Positions 1 to 11,900 of a DNA stretch of 64,000 bases are shown piece by piece (the first letter of the stretch is position 1; the number at the start of each line of letters is the position of its first letter). The position numbers and the translations under genes were made by a program. This stretch comes from Galbula dea. Lineage: Eukaryota; Chordata; Aves; Piciformes; Galbulidae. The DNA is taken from positions 8,284,117 to 8,348,116 of the forward strand of contig VWZX01010273.1 in assembly GCA_013399015.1 (NCBI GenBank), given 5' to 3'. The notes below the pieces were generated by a model that was given only the letters and a program-made list of their open reading frames with translations, did no database searches and was not told the DNA's origin.

Positions 1-1230
1 AAACCCCCATCTGTGGGAGTCAGCTCTTCTCCTAAAGTGTGACCATGGCAGCAGAGCAAGCTGAAAGGATGCTTCTGGTACTAAGAATACAGAAAGCTTT
101 GGGGTTGTTTTGTTGCTGTGTTTGTTTATTTTTAACTAGTATCTCAGCCAGGACTCTGTCTCAGGCTTGACCCGAGATGAAGTGACAGTTAGTTGACATT
201 TAGGTTTGCTTGTCAGCTGTCACCATGTGACCACCAGGAAATATGGGCCTGAACTGCAGAGATTTTTTCCATTGGGTAGCAGGAGGGAGGGGGGAGAAAA
301 AAAATCAAACCCAACCCCAAACAAACCCTCTTTTACCTTTTGAAACTGAGATAGCAGCATCTGAAATGTTGTGCTCCTGAAATTTGCTTCTGTGTGTGCA
401 AAGGTTTAAGGACTGGTCCCAGAGATTGATTTCCCTCTCTCCATCTGGGATTTGGTGTGAGACTCCACACAGAGAGAAAAACAATCAGCTTAGTCTCTGG
501 GGAGTTCTTGGAGGCCTTCTGGTGTGTGCTGTCCAAAGAGTGACTTGTGAAGCTTATCCTAGGGGGAGGTGGCTGTGGGAAGAGATCTACAGATTGCCAC
601 AGGTACACAAAGGAAAGCTACCTAGCATCTGGGCTCTCCCAAAGCTTGGGTCCCCTCCTGCACAGGAGTTGGTCATTTGTGTTCCCTGCCAAGGACCTTC
701 CTAGGGATAAAACTATGCTGTGCCTGCAGGATTTCTTTGGAGGATTAATTTTTCCTCCTAACACAGTGTAATTTGTTTGGATGGCTGCTGAGTTGGGAAG
801 CCTTTGGGTTAGGATTTAAAGGATTGAGTACCATTTCAGTGTTGGAGGCTCTGGCAGTGTCTTAGCTGCCACTTCTTTGGATTGCCTAATTTAGCATCCT
901 GAAGGAGAGGAGGTGGCATCTGAGGGTGTGAGTGAATCGAGGAGCCCTTTCCAGATGCTAATTACAGGAGCTGCTCTTGGCAGCTTCACTGAATGCTGCT
1001 GATTCAGGGCAGGGACCTGGCAGGAGAGTTATTCCAGCATATGCCAGAGGCAGGGTGTGGATTCAGGCTGCCATTGTCATGTCGTGCATGGAGAAAGTGA
1101 AGAGCCCTGTTTCAGAGTGGGCTGGCAGCACAGGGGAGTTACCTAAGCTTCCCTAAACCAGGGTTCTTATAGAGTGGGATTGGTGGAAGCTTCTTGACCA
1201 GGAAGTGCTAGCTAGACTTGGAATCCCTGC

Positions 1231-1302
1231 ATCATTCAGCTTGGAAAAGACCTTGAAGATCATCAAGTCCAGTTGTTAACCCAGCACTGCCAAGTCCACT
1301 TC
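1231..1302 (-). repeat. CR1 LINE 3'-end fragment
   Basis: The segment with ttggaaaagaccttgaagat followed by catcaagtcc and a ccagcactgccaagtcca piece matches the antisense 3' end of better-preserved copies here, such as 32921-33270. It is short and eroded. Confidence 0.45.
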
Positions 1303-4300
1303 TTCCCATAGAAGGTTTCCTTCTCTGTTTGTGAGCTTCAGGTGGACATTTCTCTATCTGGCTTGGTGCTCCCCTTGCTTGTGCACTGCTCAGCCTGGCA
1401 GGAAGGGTTGGGCAGAGGTTCTCCCCATGTCTGTGCAAGCCTCTGTGAGCAGCTCTTGTCCTGCTTGCATGGCTGCTTTCAGAACCTGCTTCATCTTGAT
1501 GCCCAGGAGAGGTGGTTGGAGGCTGCTTCTGCTGCTGCCATCCATGGAAGAAGGTCAAGGCAGTCTCCAGATGCTGTTGTGTCCTGGCTCCCAAGGAAGA
1601 CAGCCTGCCTTGCAGTCTGACTCAGGATCCTGCCCAAATAAGCTTTCATCATCAAAATGGGATTCCTCCTAGAACCAAATGCTTGTGCCTCTTCTAAGGG
1701 CTGCTTTGAAATGAAGCTTCTCATTCTTGGTTCCTTGCTGGTACCAGGCTCTGCTCATGCCATGGCTAGTGGGGAAAAGTTCAGGGGTGTAAGGTGACAC
1801 TCAGCATGAGTGGGAGAGATGGGAGGGCAGAGCAGAGGACTCCAGGTGCTTGGCATGGCTTGGAGGGGTTGGCTGGCACTGCAAGCACAAGGGAGCCAGG
1901 CATGATGCAGGCTGAGGCCCAGAGGAGAGCTGCAGAGCTGTTCCTTTCATTCTGCACCAGGGTGAGACAGGACTCTAGCAGCCACACAAGGGTACAGTGG
2001 GAGAGGGGAGGCAGGCTGCCCTTTTCTGCCTGATGGAGTCAGCCAGGTCTCTGCTAACACCTCCCTGGACACAAAACCACTGCCAGCTGCAAGCAAGCAG
2101 GTGTTAGACTGAAAGCCACCAGTGTGTGTGCCTTGCTTTGGTGTTGGTGAGCCAGCTGAAGGGCTGCTGGGGTGGCAGCTAGTTCTGCAGGCTCTGAAAA
2201 CAAGTGCCAACCCCTTTGTCTTCATCAGGCTGTGGTGCAGGTTCCTGGCAGAGGTACCCACTGTCCTGTAGCACTGCTCCCTGTCCTTCCAAAGTCTCTG
2301 ACCTCTAGTGATGCCTCCACTGGGAGGTGGAACTGGTGTGTTCTCTCTCTCTCTGGGTGCATGGTGCCAGCCTGCAAACTGACCCTGAGAAATGAGGGTG
2401 GTGAGGGAGGGGTGTGCACCCTTCATGCATGTGGGGGAGACTTGATCCTCCTGCAGCAGTTCCTCTTCAGAATGGCAACCCCTGGAGGCTTTGTGTTCCT
2501 GGTTTTCACTGGGATGAGTAAAGCAAGGGTTCAGTGTGGTTTCACTTCCACCTCTCTGCAGGGCAAAGGACCAAAGCAATTTTATTGTAGCATGGGTTTT
2601 TTTGGGCTTATTTTCTCCTCTTACTTGCTTCTGAAGAATGCCCCAACCCCCCTGAACATTGCTGTGGCTCAGAGAGAGCTGCAGGGATCTGAGCTGCCCC
2701 TCCTCTGGCTCTGTGACTCCCCTTTGCTTTGTCACCCATGCAATTTGAGTGACACTGTGTCACTGGCAGGGATTGCCAAGGGATGAGGTCAGGACATGGC
2801 TTTCAGTGCAGTTTCCCTGGGGTCCTGAGCACCTTTTCCTGTGCTATTAGACCATTTAATTTCTCTCTCATGCAAGGAATGGAAATGCAGCATTAAGCCT
2901 CATAGTAGGGAATTAGGTTGGGTTTTGGACCTTGTCTGGTGCCCAGGTTTAGCTTAGAGATGTTCTTGAGCCTGGCAGCTCTTGTGCCTGGCCTTTTGCC
3001 TCTGTACAAAGCAAAGCAACCTGCTTTAGGGTGAGATGAGGTATGAATTGGGCACCTCTGCTTTGCCAGGGTCCTACCCTGGAGGTACCAGTGGGTGGGC
3101 AAGGCAGGCAGCAGCCATTCTGGGTGCCTGGTGAACTGCTCTGTGCAAGAGGTAAAAACCAGGGCAATTTGAAAGCAGATCTTCTGCTCCCCACATCCAG
3201 GATGTGGCAACAGTTCTGGTCATTTATTAACTGATATCCAGAGCACACAAAATAACCACCCCTTTTGGGTCAGGGGGAAGATGGCCCCTTTTGGGTTGAA
3301 TTTATTTGAGAAAATGAAGTGACTGGCAGCTTTTTGGCTTGATTTTCCCCTCAAGATTTACTTGAAACAGGAAAGTAAACATCTTGGGGACAAACATGTG
3401 GAGAAGGGATGCTTCTGGCTCTGAAGCAGGTGCCGATAATCTGGATTTCCTTAGCCCTCCTGCCACAGGCTTTGTCTTGGCTCTGGTTGCATCTAGACTT
3501 TGCAATGCTGAGCACTGAGAATCCAAGCCAAGAAAAGTGGTGTGGGCTGAGCCCTGCCTTCAGCATCTGCTTCTGGCTGTGAGAGCTTGCCCTACCTGAA
3601 AAGCTGTCTCTTCCTCTCAGCGTTTCCACCTGCCCCACCTGTATGGCCAGAACAGGTGCTGCTCACCACAGGCTGACAGGGATCTCCAGGAGTTCTCTGA
3701 GATGGGTAACCCTCCCTCCTGAGCAGAGACTCTTAGTGACAGCTGGTGGCCAGGCTTTCAAAAGGAATCTGCTGTGCAAAATCCTTAGCTCCTTGAGCTC
3801 TGGGGTGAACTCCCTGCACAGAGCCCCTGATGAGAAGGGTTCCCTGCCCCAGGGAGCAAGCAGCAGCAGGGCTGTCTGCAGCCTGAGTGGGGGGGAGTTG
3901 TGTTTGCTACCTAGGTATCACTAAGAACAACAACAAAGCTTCCTTCCTGTCTCTCTCATCTGGAGCCAAGGTAGCTGAGCTGTTATGCAATGGCACATTT
4001 AGCAGGAGAGGGGGATTGAGCAAAACCCTTAAAATAAAACAAATCTACCTCAAAACAGAAATGAGGGAAGTCCCAGGAGAACAGCCTGTTCTGGTACATG
4101 GTATTTCTCAACATCTCTGCCTTACAGGAAGATGTGCACAGATGCAGAAAGAATTGGTGCCTTGGAAGGCTCCAGTGCTAGCTGCCACCCTCTAGCCTGA
4201 ACTGCTTAAAAGGGGGTGGTTTGCTTTGTGTTGAATAGAGGGAGTGATCCAGCTGCTGGCAGGTGGGGGATGGATCTCTTTCCACACCCAGGGCTTTTAT

Positions 4301-7300
4301 CTGCCCAGGGTTTCACACTGAAGTGAAAGAGCTGTCAGGAGCTGTGGGCTGGGAGATCTTCACCTGCCATCTGAAAAGATCTTACCAGGGCAGATCAGGA
4401 TTTCTGTGATTCTGAGATCAAGACATTGCTGTCAGTTTATCTCCTGCTGTCTTCAGTGTGGTTTTGGGCTTCCCTTTGACATGCCTGCAGCCTTGCTGAG
4501 AGGCAGTGCAGGAACATCTCAGCTCAATTCCCATGCAGGACAAGTTGGGCTTTGTTCAGCTCAGTTGAAGGTCTGTCTGATCCTTGCTCTCTTGGGGTGA
4601 TGAGTGGAAACCAGCTGGGTTCAGCATGAGTGTGGGAAGAGGAGCAGAAGTCCAGCCAAGCAGTGGGGTCTCCACAAGAATTGGGCTTGTCCTTGGCTCA
4701 CTGGAGTCTTGCTGTGCACTGCTGCTCAGGAAGGCAAACAGACAGTGTCTGGTGGGCTGAGCTACCTGTGAGGGAACACCCAACCAAGTTCTCTCTTGAT
4801 TGTTTTCTAGATGGCAGCTTGTTTTGGTGCCTGTTGTTTACAGCTTTGCATTTTGGGGCTGATGACAGAACTGTGTTATAATTAGGACTGTATCATCTCC
4901 TGGGAGAGGCCAGGCAGGGAAAGCATGTGCATTGCTTACTCTCAGGACTCAGGAGAGGCAAGTGCAGGAGCTGTGTGTGCTGAGCTGGAGCAGGCTGAGG
5001 ATTTGGGCCCAGGAAGAACACAGGACACCTCTGCTGAAAGCCATGCTCATCATTAGAGGGTGGCTTTCAGCTCTGCCATGGATGAGGTACAGGGACAGCT
5101 GAAATAGCATGGCCCAGGCAACCAAGCTAATTGACCTTGAAGGAGATGATGGTGGTTAATTACTTCTGACTCATCCTATTCCTAAATTCAGCTCTGGACT
5201 GGGACCTATTAATGGAGAAGACAAGAACTCCAGTGATGCTCAGCAACCCTCTGAGCTGAAAGCAAAGTGTGAAGGCAGGAGCTGGGGATTCATGCTGGGA
5301 GCATCTGTGCTGAGTGTTGCACAGACATCCCTCGAGCAGATAGCTGAGCAGAACTTCAGCAGCCCCAGAATCAGGTCCCTGCTCATGGCTCCTGTCCTGA
5401 AAATCTTGTAGTCCAAAGAGTTTGGTGATGCCATCCCAAAGTAAGAAGGCATTGGGCTCTCGAGGTGCTGGAGGAATGTCCAAAGCTCCTGCACTTTCCT
5501 CTGCTAGCTGGCTTCCTCTCAAAGCTTTTCCTACTGGGCAGCCTGGAGCCTTAGCTCTTCCCTCCCCTGGGAAGGGACAGGCTGGGCTGTTTCAGGACAC
5601 AACGACTGCTCCTTTGCGTCATCACCATTGAAATGCAGATAAGGATGATAGCCCTGCAGTGCTCAGGCTCCTGTTCCCAGCACCCACTGAGGCACTGCTG
5701 GGGATAGGGAAGAAGGGGAAGAAGTTAAGCTTTTTTTGCCTGACCCTGTGTTCTGAATCACCAGATCCATCCCAAATCAAGGGAAACTTCTGGGAACTGG
5801 AATTGGCAGTGGGCTTGTCCTAGGAATAATTGACAGCTTGTGGCTGAGCCCTGTAGGGCTCCTCTCTTGACTACCTCTCCTTCAGCTGCTCCTTCTGGCA
5901 GGCTGCAAGCAGAATTTGAGCTGGTTTTCCTGGAACAGCACTTCTAGTAGTGATGGGGTGAAACCACTCTCACCTCTTCTCTCTCATGCCAAATGTGTTT
6001 CCAAGACAGCTTGTTATTTGTCATGGCTCTAGCCCTGTAAACCTGACTCCTTTGGCTGAACTCTCAGCTAGCCTTAGTTCCAGGAAAGTTGGTACCAAGT
6101 GCTGCAGATCACCTTGTGCCTGGTCCCTTCCCCCAGAGCCATCCTGCACTCAGCTTGGGTGCAAACCCAAGCCACTTGCAGGTGCCCTCAGGAGCTGCCC
6201 CGTGGCTGTGTGTGGATGCACACGTGCATAAAAACCCCACCACCACCCAGAAAGTATTCAAAGCATGAAGTCACTCGTGAGGAATCATTCTGACTCGGTC
6301 CTCTGGGCTGTGAAATGATGACAGAGCAGGCAGCTGCAGCAGAAGCCCCCCCCTCCAGTGCTGACACAGGCTGTTCCTGGCATCCTTTGGGACTTTGCTG
6401 GTTTGTTTCTTTCCAAATCCTCCCAGCTCACATTTGTAGCTCATTCAGAAGCTCAGTTTAACTGCATTTGTTTTCAGCAGCACTGTCAAATCCTTCTGCC
6501 CACTGAGATGCCAAGTTTGAAAGCAGCATTCTCTAAGCACCATCTCCTTGGGTGTTAGCTCCACCCCCCAGCATGGCCTCTGCACACAGGGTGTCTTCCC
6601 ACCCTCCCAGCCGGGTGCTTTGGCTAAGCCAGCAACCCCCTGCAACCAACTCAAGAGTTTCCTAGAGTTGTGTGGCCAGGGTGTTGGGTATTTTGGCTCT
6701 GTTGCCATTTGTCTGTGTGTCTTCCCTCCCCTTTTCAGAGGGGAAAGTGTCTTGGGGAGTGTTGTGAGCATGAGTGTCATGGTGCTTATGGAATGGCATT
6801 TGTGTGGAGCTGCCTTCCTTTGTGTTGGGAAGGATGTTGAACCATGTGGCTACTATCCAGTGGCTTACTGGGCTCAGTGGCTTACTGCTAATTGAGTAAG
6901 AGAGATCAGAATTAGACTGCTAAACCTTGCTCTAGGACAGAGCAAAAGACTGGGATTATAGTGCTAAAAATTGCTTCAGAGGAGGGAACTTGGATTCTCT
7001 GTTCAATTGCTACTTTGGACTGGCTAAAATCCTGACCCTAGAGCCTCTGGTCATGTTCAGGGCTCCAGTTCTGAGTGTGCTTGAAGCACTGGTGTTGCTC
7101 AGTTTCCTAAGCTCACACCAATCCCAGTCCCAGGCTGTGGCAATGGAAAACATGCTGCTGGCACACGTGTATTGCAAAAGAGTCAGATGTGTCAACACAG
7201 CATTCAGGGTGTTGTTGCTCTTATCTCCATTTATTTATTAACCTGGCTCTAGCTTGGCTTCTCTCCTTCTCCTGCCTCCTTTCTGCAGCTGCAGACTGGA

Positions 7301-8094
7301 TGGAAGGCAAAAGGGAGGCATTTCCAGTTGGTTTGAACTGGTCATCTTCATTCTTCTCCAGGAACTGAGCTTTGATTGGAGAGAAGTCTTAAATCTGTGA
7401 GAGCATGTCTCTCTTCTCCTGCCTTTATTAAACCTTCCCCTCACATTCTCCTCCTCTGTGTTCCTGATGCCCCAGGAGTGCATGGTTGGCTGCTGCTAGA
7501 GGAACTGCTGGCTTGTGTCTCACCATGGCTGGGAGATAGATGTGTGTGGAAGCAGCAGGCAGCTGTGTGCAAAGGGCAGTGTGCTGAGTGCTGAGGCTTT
7601 GGCTTGGGTGCCTGGTTTTGTTTTGTTTTCTCCCAGCCTTCCTTTCCCACTGGAGAGCTCTGATGCTGTTGCCAGATTGGGCTTCTGGTGACCATGAGAT
7701 AATAAGCTTAGCAGATTCCTTTCCCTTTGGTGCAGATGGAATTTCTCCTCTCCTCTGAACCCAGCTGGGTCACTGTGGGAAGGGAGAAAGCAGGCATGTC
7801 TTTGGGAGCCCTGCTTGCCAGCAGGACCTGGTTTAGTGCTGTGGGACTGGACACTCTGCAGGAGACACCGTGTCAGTGATTCCCTCCTGGGGCACAGTGT
7901 CTGGCTGGCTCACCTGAGGTCTGGCTGACATTCACAGCAGAGATGGCATCACTGAGCTGGAAGGCACCAACATTCCTGTTTACTGGCACTTTGCTGACAG
8001 GCAGATGACTTTTTTTTTTCATGTCGGGAAAGAAAGAAGATCCTTAACTAGAAAAGTTTCAGTGGAAGGTGTTTGGAAGTGGATTTAGCCATAA

Positions 8095-8402
8095 GCTCAA
8101 AGCTGGTGAAGCATGGGGAGGGACTTTTGAGGAGGTCAGGTAGTGATAGGACTATGGAGAATGGATGCAAACTAGAGGAGGGGAGATTTAGATTGGATAT
8201 CAGGAGGAAGTTCTTCACTGTGAGGGTGGGGAGACACTGGAACAGGTTGCCCAGAGAGGCTGTGGAAGCTCCATCCCTGGAAGCTTTGAAGGCCAGGCTG
8301 GCTGGGGCTGTGGGCAACCTGATCTAGTGGGAAGTGTCCCTGGCAGGCAGGGGGGTTGGAACTAGATGATCTTTAGGGTTCCTTCCAACTCTGATGATTC
8401 TA
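8095..8402 (+). repeat. CR1 LINE, 3' part, sense
   Basis: The copy includes the end of the reverse-transcriptase ORF (FFTVRVGRHWNRLPREAVEA in translation) and a 3' end with tagatgatctttagggttcc and gatgattctat. It is 5'-truncated, as CR1 usually is, and lies in the PNPLA2 intron just before the exon at 8730. Confidence 0.93.
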
Positions 8403-8729
8403 TTTGTGTTTTCAGCAGCCCTGCACTGGCCAGTGGCAGGGGAGCTAAGGAAAAATGTGAGGCCTTAGCCAGATGCATGTGATATTCCCTGACTGGATCA
8501 AAGCTGGGTCAGGTGAGGGTAGCTACCTGCTAGGGGAGCAGGAGGGCCCAAGCCACAAACTTCCATCACTTCTCTGTGACTGCCCATAACAGCCTCTCAC
8601 CTTAGTTATGTATCAGTTAGTAGGAAGGGGTTGAAAAAATCACTGAGTAAAGCTGTGGATGAGGCTTTTTTGTGCCTTCTTTTGTAGAGGAGAAGGCTCT
8701 TAGTGCATGTTTCCTTCCTCTGGTTGCAG

Positions 8730-8962
8730 GTGAGGCTGGTGCCAGCATTATTCGAGTGTCCAAAGAAGCCCGGAAGAGGTTTTTGGGCCCACTCCACCCA
8801 TCCTTCAACTTGGTGAAGATCATTCGGCTCTGTCTGTCTAAGACTGTGCCGGAGAATGGCCATGAGGTGGCAGCAGGACGCCTGGGTATTTCCCTGACAC
8901 GAGTCTCGGATGGAGAAAATGTCATCCTGTCAGATTTCAACTCCAAGGAGGAGCTGATCCAG
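8730..8962 (+). CDS. PNPLA2: PNPLA2 coding exon (second coding exon), patatin core
   Basis: The acceptor tggttgcag is at 8721-8729 and the donor AG|GTGAGT at 8963. The exon starts with GT, completing a Gly codon, and reads EAGASIIRVSKEARKRF, then GRLGISLTRVSDGENV, ending in ELIQ. This is the patatin-domain stretch just after the catalytic-serine exon. A CR1 copy ends about 330 bp upstream. Confidence 0.95.
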
Positions 8963-11900
8963 GTGAGTGGAGGTTGATGGGTAGAGGGCTGGGCAGTAAC
9001 TGCATGGGGTTTCCTCATGCCTTGCTCCCCAGATGTCTTAGTAGTGGAGGATAGTTGTCAGCACATTGCTAATGATGTGCTCTGAGAAGAGCTTTGATCT
9101 GCTGCTCACCTTCTGGGTCTCTCTCTCCCTCAGGCCTGTGTCTGCAGCACCTTTATCCCTGTCTACTGTGGGCTGATACCTCCAACCCTGCGTGGAGTGG
9201 TAAGTTGCTCCCTCATGACATCATGCACTAAGGGATAAGAAGGCAGAAATGCTGGTGCTCTCTTTTGCCACTCTTATTGTCTATCTGCTGCAGCAATTGC
9301 TCTGAAGAGGCATGAGAAACTCCCAACAGGGAATGTGCCTTCAAGCCACTGCTGCCTGCAGTTGGCTAGCAGTGCCCTGAAGGCTGGAGAGTTTAACACA
9401 ATAATGATGTTTAGCAACCTGGGCAAGTGCTGGCTGGCTTAGCAGATGGTTCTTCTGGCTGCTTGCTACAATGCTCTCCATCACTGAGGGTTCAACCCTG
9501 ACCTTGGGCCCAGGATAGGCATCATGAGTGTAGTGCCTCTCCCATGTGCCTGATGCTTTCTGCAGGTTTTGAACTAGTAGTGCTGGTACCAGACCTCTTT
9601 TCCATGGAGTTCTTCCTGCCCTTCCTCTGAGAATAATGTTCTGCTGCCTACTAGAGCTTTCTTTCACATCCTGCCCAAGGCTTTCCAGAGCAATTTCTCC
9701 CTTCTGTGTTTTGAAAGCTGTGCAGAGCCAGAGTGCCAAGCTGAAAGACCTCAGTTGAGCTTGGGCTCCCCTTGTGCTGCAGAGCTTAATGCCCAAGTGA
9801 CAAGGCAGTTTGTTTGCAAACTAGATAGTCAAAAGGGAGAGGAAGAACTGCTATTAATCTATCTGTGACCTGACCAAGATGCCTCAGTCTATCAGAGCAC
9901 AGCATCAAATCTGCTCCTCCTGCTAGCTGTGTCCTGAAAGCAAGGTCAGTGTTTTGCTCCTGCATCATTTACAGCTTGACTGCTTCTGTATTGTGCAAGC
10001 TTATTGGGCAGGGAAGTGACCTGAAAGAAATGTCCAATGTCCAGGCCTTCAGAGAGGTGACAGAATCAGCAATGGCTTGACATTTGCTCAGCAACTGCAG
10101 GCAGAGGTTTGTCCCTAGCAGTGGCTCTTGCCTGACACCTCAGTGGCACTGTCTAAGGTCAGTTGAGGTCACTTGAGGATCAGACAAAACCTCAACTGTA
10201 CCACATCAGGGGGTTGGGAATGTGCAGCTGCCCTGGCACCCTCAAGGGTGTCTTCTTAGGCCAAGATTTCTCCTGGGGAAAGGTGGGAAGGAAATGCCTG
10301 CCTCTTCCCTAGACAGTCATGGCTCTTTGTGTCTCTGAAGTGGGGGCTTGTGAGGGAAGAGGTTAGATTAGGTTGGCTATGAGCCTGAGAAAAACTTTTG
10401 AATCAGGACTGCTTGGTTCTGAGCATGCTTGTGGTGGTGGTTTGCTCCAGAACAGGCAAGCCTGGCATGAGGAGTGCTTTTCAAGGCAATATGGCTGTGT
10501 GTAAGGTGTAAACCCCATATTGTGCCTTTTCCTGTGTTAATTCTCTGAGCTCTGGCAGCCCCATGGAGTGGAGGAAGAAGGTGGGTGGGGAGAGGAAGGA
10601 AAAAAACCCCTTTAAATACTGAGAAATGAAAGGGTCAATATCTGGCCTGTCAATGAGCTCTGACTATGGCACATGAGTGAGATGAACCCCTCCCTAACAA
10701 GCTGCTGCCTTTGGGGCTGTGCAGCTCTTGTATGATGAGAATTTGTGTTTGGACCTGTCCAAAAGGAGGAATCCCAGGCAGCAAATGGCAGGATCAACTC
10801 TGATCCAAACTTCTTCTGTAACTGAGGTTGACAGGAGCTTGAGTTGTTGCTCTGGAAAGGTCACAAACTTCTGCTCTTTCAGCTTGCCCAATGTCCCCTT
10901 CCTTTTATCTTCTGCATGTTGCTTACTCTGCCCAAGGCCTGTGATAGGAATTGTCTTGCTCAGCTCCTTGTGCAGTCAAAATCTTGGAGTGCATGCTCCT
11001 GGGGTTGCCCTTCCTAGAAGGGCAATGCAAATGTCTTTGTGGTAGGTAGGTACAGAATGTTCTCTGATAAGAGGGTGCCTGTTAAAAGCAAAACCCAAGT
11101 CCCCTGTGCTCTGTTAACCACACTACAGCAAGCAGATTCCCAGTGTTTATGCATGTGCTGGGCTTGCTGCTGATAAGGCTGCTAGCAATAAATTAGCTGG
11201 GTTTACTCCCAAGGTAGCAAACCCTCTGTCAGTGAGGATTTGTCTGAGCTTATTCATTTTAAACACAAGTAAAAATGGCAGAATATCACAGTGTGACAGC
11301 TTAGATCAGTGCTAATTTACACTGCATGTGGTTGTTGGTGTGTCAGCAGCATTTAACTGGGCAGCAGTCAAAGCTCACAGGAGAGGAAGCCAGCAGTCAC
11401 CCAAGTGATTATCCCTTTCTCTTGTGACCAACACACTTGGCCCTCTGAAGAAAGACACATAGCAAAAGGAGACAGCCCCAGCTGGGCTGTCAGGGGGGTT
11501 GGCTCCTCTAGTGCTGCTGGATGTACTCCATCCTCTTGCCAAGTTTGTTGGCACAGATGTGAACAGGGCCACAGGCAGCTGATCCGTCAGGAGACTGAAG
11601 AGTGTGCTTCATTTGTCTGGGTTTCAGAGATATGTTGATGGAGGCATCTCTGACAACCTGCCACGGTATGAGCTGAAGAACACCATCACAGTGTCTCCCT
11701 TCTCAGGAGAGAGTGACATCTGTCCCAGGGACAGCTCCACAAACATGCACGAGCTGAGGGTCACCAACACCAGCATCCAGTTCAACCTTCGCAACCTCTA
11801 CCGCCTCTCCAAGGCCTTGTTCCCTCCTGAGCCACAGGTGAGTGTCCTGCCAGCTCCAGAGCCTGGGGACAGGAGCTAGGCACTGGCTATACTGGGCACT

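Larger units (their letters stand above)
1..8729. other. PNPLA2 intron upstream of the second coding exon (partial)
   Basis: The stretch from the window start to the acceptor at 8729 has no exon I can support. I looked for the PNPLA2 start exon (glycine-rich loop and GxSxG serine) and did not find it. There is no CpG-rich promoter-like stretch. The only repeats seen are CR1 pieces at 1231-1302 and 8095-8402 and a short T-run near 7990. The rest looks like unique intronic DNA. Confidence 0.7.

Noticed and set aside
1947..2735. Minus-strand open frame of 262 codons in the PNPLA2 intron
   Set aside because: It has no recognisable domain, no supporting splice or promoter features, and a plus-strand shadow frame. 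It is probably chance in a stop-poor intron stretch.
8100..8330. Possible additional PNPLA2 exon before 8730
   Set aside because: The open frame here is a CR1 ORF2 remnant with matching copies elsewhere in the window.
11405..11638. Open frame running into the PNPLA2 exon at 11628
   Set aside because: The frame upstream of 11628 is intron read-through and ends in a stop just inside the exon; the true PNPLA2 frame in the exon is different.
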